Shown: positions 6,256-11,542 of the stretch, piece by piece
How the letters are laid out: each line of letters begins with the position of its first letter
How positions within the stretch are numbered: position 1 is the stretch's first letter
DNA from: Betaproteobacteria bacterium
GTDB lineage: Bacteria > Pseudomonadota > Gammaproteobacteria > Burkholderiales > SG8-39
Assembly: GCA_004298295.1 (NCBI GenBank)
Contig: SCUH01000095.1
Coordinates: 1 to 11,542, forward strand
Reading direction: 5' to 3'
Length of the DNA: 11,542 bases
Position numbers and translations under genes: made by a program
The notes under the pieces: generated by a model
What the model was told of the DNA's origin: nothing
Seen by the model: only the letters and a program-made list of their open reading frames with translations
Database searches by the model: none

Positions 6256-7651
6256 GGTACAGCTCGCGGAAGGTCCTGCCCTCGGGTGCGGGAAAATCGC
6301 GGCCCCGGGTCCAGCCGCCGCCGGCGAACGGCAGGCGCGCGATCAGGCCGCGGCGCCCGCCCATCCACTTGAGCGCGCGCGCGGCGACCTTCGTCGCCAG
6401 CGCATACAGCCACGGCCGCTGCGCCGCGTACGCCCAGGCGCGAAACGCGGCACGCTCGGCCCACGGGCGCAAGCCGCGCTCCATCTGCATCTCGCGCAAC
6501 TTGCGCAGCAGCTCGGGCAGCGGAATCTTCACCGGGCAGGCGACGTGGCAGGCGCCGCACAGCGTCGCCGCCTGCGGCAGGTCGAGCGCGTTCTCGAGTC
6601 CCTGGTACACCGGCGTCAGCACCGAGCCCATCGGCCCGGGATAGACCCAGCCGTAGCTGTGCCCGCCGACCGTCTGGTAGACCGGGCAATGATTCATGCA
6701 GGCGCCGCAGCGGATGCAGCGCAGCATCGCCTGCAGCTCGCTGCCGACCAGGCGCGTGCGGCCGTTGTCCACCAGGATGACGTACAGGTGCTCCGGACCG
6801 TCGGCGTCGCCGGCGCGCCTCGGCCCGCTGAGGATCGAGAAGTAATTCGAGATCTCCTGCCCGGTTGCCGAGCGCGGCAGGATGCGGTTGAGCGCCGACA
6901 GGTCCTCCAGCGTAGGGACCACTTTCTCGATGCCGGTGATCGCGATGTGCACGCGCGGCAGCGTGGTCACCATGCGGCCGTTGCCCTCGTTGGTGACGAT
7001 CGCCACCGAGCCGGTCTCGGCGACGAGGAAATTGCCGCCCGAGATGCCGAGATCGGCCGAAAGGAAATGCGGCCGCAGCATTTCGCGCGCCTCGCGCGTC
7101 ATCTGCGCGATGTCGTCGCTCTTCGGCCGGCCGTGATGCTTGACGAAAAGCGCCGAGACCTCGCCCTGGTCCTTGTGGATCGCCGGGGCGATGATGTGCG
7201 AGGGCGCTTCGCCCGCGAGCTGCAGGATGTATTCGCCGAGATCGGTCTCGATCGGCTGCACGCCGGCGGCGGCGAGGGCGTCGTTCAATCCCGCCTCCTC
7301 CGAGAGCATGGATTTCGACTTGATCGCCTTCTTCAGGCCGTGCCGCGCGCAGATCTCGAGCACGCGCGCGCAGGCCTCGGCGGCGTCCTCCGCCCAGATC
7401 ACGGTGCTGCCGCGGCGCACGGCTTCGGCCTCGAAGCGCAGCAGCCAGGCGTCGAGATCCTCGAGCGCGCGGTCGCGGATCGCCGCGCTCGCCTCGCGCA
7501 GAACTTCGAAGGCGTCCTCGCCGAAGGCCCGGCGCGCCGCGGCGCGCTTGTCGGCGAAGCCGCTGCCGAAGCGCTTGAGCGTTCGCTGCAGGTGCTTGTC
7601 GGCGAGCGCGCCCGAGGCACGCTGCCTGAAATGGACCGAGGCGGAGCGCAT
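6230..7651 (-). CDS. lutB: L-lactate utilization iron-sulfur protein LutB
   Basis: This 473-residue protein has the length and layout of LutB (YkgF), part of the LutABC complex that oxidises L-lactate to pyruvate. Residues about 70-300 form the LUD domain (KAIKSKSMLSEEAGLNDAL at 108-126, then ETDLGEYILQLAGEAPSHII at 135-154 and GISGGNFLVAETGS at 202-215). Two [4Fe-4S] ferredoxin-type motifs follow: C312-x2-C315-x2-C318-x3-C322-P and C365-x2-C368-x3-C372-P. The tail after about 400 is basic and probably not catalytic. The ATG at 7651 shares one base with the lutA stop (TGATG), a typical coupled junction, so the longer open frame upstream is not used. The CDF gene begins before this gene ends; no lutC follows. 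Confidence 0.93.
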   Translation of the reverse strand: MRSASVHFRQRASGALADKHLQRTLKRFGSGFADKRAAARRAFGEDAFEVLREASAAIRDRALEDLDAWLLRFEAEAVRRGSTVIWAEDAAEACARVLEICARHGLKKAIKSKSMLSEEAGLNDALAAAGVQPIETDLGEYILQLAGEAPSHIIAPAIHKDQGEVSALFVKHHGRPKSDDIAQMTREAREMLRPHFLSADLGISGGNFLVAETGSVAIVTNEGNGRMVTTLPRVHIAITGIEKVVPTLEDLSALNRILPRSATGQEISNYFSILSGPRRAGDADGPEHLYVILVDNGRTRLVGSELQAMLRCIRCGACMNHCPVYQTVGGHSYGWVYPGPMGSVLTPVYQGLENALDLPQAATLCGACHVACPVKIPLPELLRKLREMQMERGLRPWAERAAFRAWAYAAQRPWLYALATKVAARALKWMGGRRGLIARLPFAGGGWTRGRDFPAPEGRTFRELYRAGRRRKA

Positions 7652-8376
7652 CAGGCCTTCGCCGTGAGCACCTCGGCGACGTGCAGCACGCGCGTGGTCG
7701 CGTCGCCCATGCGCCGCAGCCGGCCCTCGATGTTGAGCATGCAGCCGAGATCCCCCAGCGCCACCGTTGCGGCGCCGCTGGCGTGGATGCAGTCGCACTT
7801 GGTCTGCGCCATCGCCGCCGAGATGTCGCCGAACTTGATCGAGAACGTGCCGCCGAAGCCGCAGCAGACTTCGCTGTCCTTCATTTCCCTGAGCTCGGCG
7901 CCCGGGACCCCGGCCAGCAGGGCGCGCGGCTGCGCCTTCACCCCGAGCTCGCGCAGGCCCGAGCAGCAATCGTGGTAGGTGATCGTGCCGGCAAACCGGC
8001 CGGGCACGCGCTCCAGGCGTGCCACGTTGACCAGGAAATCGGTGAGTTCATGGGTCTTCGCGGCGAGCGCCTCGACGCGCGTCAGCCACGCCCCCTCGCC
8101 CGCGAAAACTTCCGGGTAATGCGTCCTGATCATTCCGGCGCAGGATCCCGAAGGCGCCACGACGTAATCGAAGGTCTCGAATTCGGCGATCACCTTTTCC
8201 GCCAGCGCGCGCGCCGAGGGACGATCGCCCGAATTCCAGCCGGGCTGGCCGCAGCAGGTCTGCGCCGCCGGCACGACCACTTCGCAGCCGGCGGCCTCGA
8301 GCAGCTCGAGCGCCGCGAAACCGATGCGCGGCCGGACCAGATCGACGAGGCAGGTGACGAAAAGGCCCACGCGCAT
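7651..8376 (-). CDS. lutA: L-lactate utilization (Fe-S)-binding protein LutA
   Basis: This 241-residue protein consists of two cysteine-rich CCG domains, as in LutA (YkgE) and the C-terminal part of GlcF-type subunits. Cysteine motifs are TCCGQPGWNSG (40-50, C41/C42), PSGSCAG with C79, HDCCSGLRELG (135-145, C137/C138) and VCCGFGGTFSIKFG (170-183, C171/C172), which would hold an iron-sulfur cofactor or act in electron transfer. It is the first gene of the operon lutA-lutB-CDF and diverges from an IclR regulator 51 bases away. The start at 8376 gives the usual MRVGLFVTCLVDL N-terminus. In-frame ATGs at 8388 and 8397 would add 4 or 7 residues, and none has a good ribosome site, so the exact start is uncertain. 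Confidence 0.92.
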   Translation of the reverse strand: MRVGLFVTCLVDLVRPRIGFAALELLEAAGCEVVVPAAQTCCGQPGWNSGDRPSARALAEKVIAEFETFDYVVAPSGSCAGMIRTHYPEVFAGEGAWLTRVEALAAKTHELTDFLVNVARLERVPGRFAGTITYHDCCSGLRELGVKAQPRALLAGVPGAELREMKDSEVCCGFGGTFSIKFGDISAAMAQTKCDCIHASGAATVALGDLGCMLNIEGRLRRMGDATTRVLHVAEVLTAKA

Positions 8377-8427
8377 GGACCGAATCATAGCGTGCATTTC
8401 ACATCGCGAGATAGAATCGCGCCTCCC
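8377..8427. promoter_or_regulatory. Divergent lutA / iclR promoter region
   Basis: This 51-base gap holds both promoters. TAGAAT at 8412-8417 on the plus strand could be the iclR -10, placing transcription start only about 4 bases before the ATG. TATGAT on the minus strand (8389-8384) could be a lutA -10, also implying almost no leader. No matching -35 hexamers are seen. A direct repeat ATCGCG (8403-8408 and 8416-8421) is a possible regulator contact. All calls are tentative. Confidence 0.35.
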
Positions 8428-9216
8428 ATGGCAGCCAAAGACGAGCCCAAGAACCCGATCCAGGTCATCGAGCGCATGATGCGGCTGCTCGATGTCCTCG
8501 CGGAGCACCCCGAGCCGCTGGGGCTGAAGCAAATCGCGCAGATCACGGCACTGCATCCTTCGACGGCGCATCGCATCCTCGCCGCCATGGCGGCCGGCCG
8601 GCTGGTGGACCGCGTCGAACCGGGCAGCTACCGCCTGGGCATGCGGCTGCTCGAACTGGGAACGCTGGTGCGCTCGCGCATCAGCGTGCGCGAGCACGCG
8701 CTGCCGCTGATGCGCGAGCTGCACGCGCAGACCGGCGAGACGGTGAACCTCTCGGTGCGCCAGGACGACGAGATCGTGTACGTCGAGCGCACCTCCTCCG
8801 GGCGCTCGGCGATGCGCATCGTGCACATGATCGGCGCACGCGCACCGCTGCACGTCACCTCCTCGGGCAAGCTCTTCCTGCTCGAGGAGGGCTTCGCCAG
8901 GCTGCGCGACTACGCCAAGCGCACGGGGCTCGCGCCGCACACCCGCAATTCGCTTTCCACCCTGCCGACGCTGGAGCGCGACCTGGAGCGCATCCAGCGC
9001 CAGGGCTGGGCCACCGACAACGAGGAGGCCGAAATCGGCGTGCGCTGCGTCGCCGCGGCCGTACGCGACGATTCCGGACAGCTCATCGCCGCGCTCTCGA
9101 TCTCGACGCCCGCCGACCGCATGAAGCCGCAGTGGGGGCCGCTGGTGAAGGAGGCCGCCGAGCGCATCTCGCGCGCCGTAGGCCATCGGCCCGGGGCGCG
9201 GATCGGCGCGCACTGA
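8428..9216 (+). CDS. IclR-family transcriptional regulator, probable lut operon controller
   Basis: This 262-residue protein has the two-domain IclR layout. The winged helix-turn-helix (about 10-72) shows IQVIERMMRLLDVLAEHPEP, LGLKQIAQITALHPSTAHRI with the recognition helix near 43-54, and GSYRLGMRLLELG. The effector domain (about 85-255) has the GARAPLHVTSSGKLFL segment (136-151) and the family signature around DNEEAEIGVRCVAAAVRD (197-214). IclR proteins bind small acids or aromatic compounds and often regulate a divergent catabolic operon. Here the neighbour is lutAB, so lactate or a related 2-hydroxy acid is a reasonable but unproven effector; the B. subtilis lut operon uses a GntR regulator instead. 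No ribosome site precedes the ATG (CGCCTCCC), suggesting leaderless or weak translation. Confidence 0.9.
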   Translation: MAAKDEPKNPIQVIERMMRLLDVLAEHPEPLGLKQIAQITALHPSTAHRILAAMAAGRLVDRVEPGSYRLGMRLLELGTLVRSRISVREHALPLMRELHAQTGETVNLSVRQDDEIVYVERTSSGRSAMRIVHMIGARAPLHVTSSGKLFLLEEGFARLRDYAKRTGLAPHTRNSLSTLPTLERDLERIQRQGWATDNEEAEIGVRCVAAAVRDDSGQLIAALSISTPADRMKPQWGPLVKEAAERISRAVGHRPGARIGAH

Positions 9217-9243
9217 GGCGCGCAGCAAAGAAGAGCCAGCCGC

Positions 9244-10035
9244 TCACCACCGGTTGCGAAGCTCGCGCAGCTTGAGGAACACGGTGCGCGGATCGGGTTT
9301 TTCCGGCAGGTCGGGAAAGGCCTTGCGCAACTGCGCGATCACCGCAGGGCTGGTGAGACGGAAGAAAGTGTTGATTTCCCTTTCGACCGCGAGCGTCGAG
9401 ACGTAGGCCCGGTTCGGATCCTGGCCCTTCAGCCGCTCGAGCATCTCCCGCGCGCGCGGATTGTCGGGCTCGCGGTCGAGCGTGAAGCGCAGGTTGTTCT
9501 CGATGTAATCGTGTCCCGGATAGATCAGCGTGTCATCGGGCAGCCTCGCCAGCTGCTCGCTAAACGTCGTGTAAAGCGCTTCCGGGTGGCCGCCGTGGTG
9601 GCAGTTCCCGGCCCCCGCGTTGAACAGCGTGTCGCCGCAAAAGAGGACCGGCTGGTCGCTATGCGAGCGCAGGCAGACGTGGCTCATGGTATGCCCGGGC
9701 GTGTCGAGCACCTCGAGTTCCACGGTCTTTCCGATCCTGACGACGTCGCCCGCGGCCAAGGCGCGCGCCATGCCGGGAATCTTGTCCTTCGCGTTCCGGT
9801 GCGCGAGGATCTTCGCCCCGGTCTTCTCCACCACCGGCCCGTTGCCGCCGGTGTGGTCGCCGTGTTCGTGGGTGTTCAGGATCTGGGTGATGTCCCAGCC
9901 CGCGTCCTTCGCCGCGCGCAGGCACTTTTCGTGATCCAGCGGGTCGACGGCCAGCGCCTCGCCGGTCTCGCCGCAGGCGATGAGGTAGTTGAAGTTGCGA
10001 TAGGCATTGGCAGTCCAGATCTGCTTGACGATCAT
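9244..10035 (-). CDS. gloB: Hydroxyacylglutathione hydrolase-like metallo-beta-lactamase-fold protein (glyoxalase II)
   Basis: This 263-residue protein has the glyoxalase II fold and length and probably hydrolyses S-lactoylglutathione or a related thioester. The dinuclear metal ligands are all visible: H56, H58, D60 and H61 in THEHGDHTGG, H115 in DTPGHT, D135 in FCGDTLF and H175 in YPGHDYI. The C-terminal half (NNLRFTLDREPDN at 180-192, ending ELRNRW) matches the glyoxalase II C-terminal domain. The loop after GDTLF reads NAGAGNCHHGGHPEALY instead of the E. coli-like GCGRLFEG form, so this is a divergent subgroup and the substrate is less certain. The ATG at 10035 has a modest GAGTG site. It lies 46 bases downstream of egtD on the same strand and converges on iclR across 27 bases with no visible terminator. 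Confidence 0.85.
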   Translation of the reverse strand: MIVKQIWTANAYRNFNYLIACGETGEALAVDPLDHEKCLRAAKDAGWDITQILNTHEHGDHTGGNGPVVEKTGAKILAHRNAKDKIPGMARALAAGDVVRIGKTVELEVLDTPGHTMSHVCLRSHSDQPVLFCGDTLFNAGAGNCHHGGHPEALYTTFSEQLARLPDDTLIYPGHDYIENNLRFTLDREPDNPRAREMLERLKGQDPNRAYVSTLAVEREINTFFRLTSPAVIAQLRKAFPDLPEKPDPRTVFLKLRELRNRW

Positions 10036-10067
10036 GGCGTCACTCGCAGGGCGTTCAGGTGGGCATC

Positions 10068-10073
10068 ATCATA
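10068..10073 (-). promoter_or_regulatory. gloB: Possible gloB -10 element
   Basis: TATGAT on the minus strand (one mismatch to consensus) sits 32 bases upstream of the gloB ATG in the egtD-gloB gap. The -35 position 17 bases further up reads CTGGTC, a poor match, and it falls inside the egtD 3' end. It could give gloB its own promoter besides read-through from egtD. Confidence 0.25.
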
Positions 10074-10081
10074 CGCAGGAC

Positions 10082-11095
10082 CTAGCCCGCGACCAGCCCG
10101 AACAGCGCAAAGTACTTCCGGCTGTCCTGCCACACCCGCTCGGCGCGAAACCCGGCCGCCAGCGCGAGGGCCCTGAACTCCTCGACCGAATACTTGCAGG
10201 AGTTCTCGGTGTGGATCGACTCGCCAGTGTCGAAGCCGAAGCGGTGCGGGCCGATCGCCACCGTCTGCCTGGCGAGCGACACCAGGTGCATTTCGATCCG
10301 CCCCAGCGCCGCGTTGTAGAAGGCGTAATGCGAAAAGCGCCGCAGCTCGAAATCGCCCCCGAGCTCGCGATTGATGCGCGCGAGCAGGTTGAGGTTGAAC
10401 GCCGCGGTGACGCCCTGCGCGTCGTTGTAGGCGGCGTGCAGGACGTTGGCGTCCTTCTTCAGGTCGACGCCCACCAGCATCGCGCCGCGCATGCCGACCT
10501 GCCCGCGCGTCATGCGCAGGAAAGCGTGCGCCTCCTCAGGGGTCAGGTTGCCGATGGTCGAGCCGGGAAAATAGACCACGCGGCGGCGCAAGCTGCGCGT
10601 CCGGTACAGCGGCAGCGTGAGCGGCTGCATGAAATCGCCCACCACGCCGTGCAGTTCGAGCCAGGGAAACGCGCGCGCGAGGCGCCTGGCAGCCCCTTGC
10701 AGCGCGGCCTCCGATATGTCCACCGGCACGTAAGCGGCCGGGCGCAGCGCGCCCAGCAGCAGGCGCGACTTGACGCTTGCGCCGCTGCCGTACTCGATCA
10801 GTTCGATGCCGCGACCGGCGAAGCGCGCGATGTCGCCGAGATGGCGCCGCGTCAGTGCCAGTTCGCAGCGCGTAGGGTAGTACTCGCGCAGCCGGCAGAT
10901 CGCCTCGAACAGCAGGCTGCCCTGCGCGTCATAGAAATACTTGGGGGGGAGCGTCTTCTGCGGCTGCGACAGACCGGCGATCACGTCCTCGCGGAAACTG
11001 TCCGCCGCGACGGCGGCGCCGTAGAAGCGGACGACGCCCGCCCGTGACCGCGGCGCTAGCCGCGCCGCGCCAGCGCGGCGCTCGTCTCGAGCCAC
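10082..11095 (-). CDS. egtD: L-histidine N-alpha-methyltransferase EgtD
   Basis: This is a SAM-dependent enzyme that trimethylates histidine to hercynine, the first step of ergothioneine synthesis. Counting from a GTG at 11095 (337 residues), motifs are QKTLPPKYFYDAQGSLLFEA (46-65, Y55), the SAM loop EYGSGASVKSRLLL (101-114), PGSTIGNLTPEEA (177-189, N183), AYNDAQGVTAAFNLNLLARI (222-241) and TENSCKYS (296-303, E297/S299). Y55, N183, E297 and S299 correspond to histidine-binding residues known from the mycobacterial enzyme. The start is doubtful: between 11095 and the conserved region there is no ATG, GTG or TTG, so the GTG inside the upstream gene (40-base overlap, no ribosome site) is the best available choice and adds an Arg-rich stretch of about 20 residues. 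No egtB lies beside it. Confidence 0.88.
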   Translation of the reverse strand: MARDERRAGAARLAPRSRAGVVRFYGAAVAADSFREDVIAGLSQPQKTLPPKYFYDAQGSLLFEAICRLREYYPTRCELALTRRHLGDIARFAGRGIELIEYGSGASVKSRLLLGALRPAAYVPVDISEAALQGAARRLARAFPWLELHGVVGDFMQPLTLPLYRTRSLRRRVVYFPGSTIGNLTPEEAHAFLRMTRGQVGMRGAMLVGVDLKKDANVLHAAYNDAQGVTAAFNLNLLARINRELGGDFELRRFSHYAFYNAALGRIEMHLVSLARQTVAIGPHRFGFDTGESIHTENSCKYSVEEFRALALAAGFRAERVWQDSRKYFALFGLVAG

Positions 11096-11542
11096 TTGCG
11101 GATGCGCGTGGCGTCGCCGATCCGCGAGTACTTGCCCCAGGAATCGAGCAGCACCACCACCATCTCCTTCTGCGCCATCTTCACCTGCATCACCAGGCAG
11201 CGGCCCGCCTCGCTGATGAAACCGGTCTTCGACAGGCCGATGTCCCATTTGGCGTTGCGCACCAGGCCGTTGGTGTTGCGGTAGGCGAGCGGCCGGCCGA
11301 GTGCGTAGACCGTAGCGCTGCTGCGCGTGGAGTAATCGCGGATCAGGGGATATTGGTGCGCCGCCTTCACCATCCGCGCGAGGTCCTGCGCGCTGGCGAC
11401 ATTGGCCGAATTGAGCCCGGTAGCGTCGGTGAAGCGCGTGTTCTGCATGCCGAGCGCTTGCGCCTTGGCGTTCATCGCGGCGACGAACGCGTCGCCGCCG
11501 CCCGGGTAGGTGCGCGCGAGCGCCGACGCGGCGCGGTTCTCC
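11056..11542 (-). CDS. pbpG: D-alanyl-D-alanine endopeptidase (PBP7/S11 family), C-terminal part
   Basis: The reading frame is open to the right edge, so the start is outside the window and only about 162 residues are seen. The edge begins with ENRAASALARTYPGG, the Glu-Asn of the S11-family SxN motif (its Ser codon is cut off), followed by FVAAMNAKAQALGMQNTRF. The third motif, KTG, is in LSKTGFISEAGRCLVM. The arrangement SENRA...TYPGG...FVAAMN, ...FTDATGLN and a short tail ending LARRG fits penicillin-binding protein 7 (PbpG), a periplasmic enzyme that cleaves D-Ala-mDAP cross-links in peptidoglycan. The SxxK motif and signal peptide are not visible. The TAG stop is at 11058-11056; egtD begins inside the last 40 bases under the preferred start. 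An ATG at 11475 is internal and not the real start. Confidence 0.88.
   Translation of the reverse strand, partial: ENRAASALARTYPGGGDAFVAAMNAKAQALGMQNTRFTDATGLNSANVASAQDLARMVKAAHQYPLIRDYSTRSSATVYALGRPLAYRNTNGLVRNAKWDIGLSKTGFISEAGRCLVMQVKMAQKEMVVVLLDSWGKYSRIGDATRIRKWLETSAALARRG

Noticed and set aside
7681..8427. In-frame extension of the IclR gene upstream, antisense to lutA
   Set aside because: The IclR domain begins just after the ATG at 8428; the upstream residues are shadow sequence opposite the conserved lutA gene.
9217..9243. Terminator between convergent iclR and gloB
   Set aside because: The 27-base gap has no hairpin with a T-run on either strand.
11096..11248. Longer EgtD starting at an ATG at 11248
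   Set aside because: It would overlap the pbpG coding region by almost 200 bases and add an unconserved, low-complexity N-terminus.
1..11542. CRISPR arrays, tRNA/rRNA genes, insertion sequences, prophage or defence islands
   Set aside because: I saw no regularly spaced repeats, cloverleaf-like segments, transposase motifs or phage-type genes. Apart from vapBC the window looks like ordinary core chromosome.

Overview
The window is a GC-rich, densely packed bacterial chromosome segment. The gene set (fused MnmC, LutA/LutB with a divergent IclR regulator, proteobacterial-type ParE start, MmsA, GloB, EgtD, PBP7-type peptidase) points to a proteobacterium, most likely a betaproteobacterium. That placement is inferred from protein character and codon use, not from a marker gene. 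I found no rRNA, tRNA, CRISPR array, prophage or insertion sequence. The only accessory element is a vapBC toxin-antitoxin pair.

Layout from left to right. (1) 1-110, minus: the first 36 codons of parE, running off the left edge. (2) 140-843, minus: vapBC, the antitoxin gene overlapping the toxin gene by one base. (3) 982-2499, minus: mmsA, divergent from mscS. (4) 2609-5363, plus: mscS followed 10 bases later by mnmC. (5) 5344-8376, minus: a tightly overlapping lutA-lutB-CDF transporter operon whose last gene converges on mnmC with a 20-base overlap. (6) 8428-9216, plus: an IclR-family regulator, divergent from lutA and its probable controller. (7) 9244-11542, minus: a truncated D,D-endopeptidase gene (pbpG/dacB type), then egtD, then a glyoxalase II-like gene, in transcription order.

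Functionally, lutA and lutB supply iron-sulfur subunits for L-lactate oxidation, and the IclR gene is placed to control them. mmsA serves valine, thymine or inositol breakdown. mnmC modifies the tRNA wobble uridine, and mscS is an osmotic safety valve. egtD makes hercynine, the ergothioneine precursor, but no egtB is visible beside it.

This is mostly ordinary chromosome, and I do not see a clear new system. The points most worth a second look are these. The lut operon lacks lutC: its slot is filled by a CDF transporter gene bounded at both ends by an exact 13-bp direct repeat. That transporter has an atypical transmembrane metal site. egtD has no conventional start codon at its expected N-terminus. 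There is an inverted repeat between mmsA and mscS.
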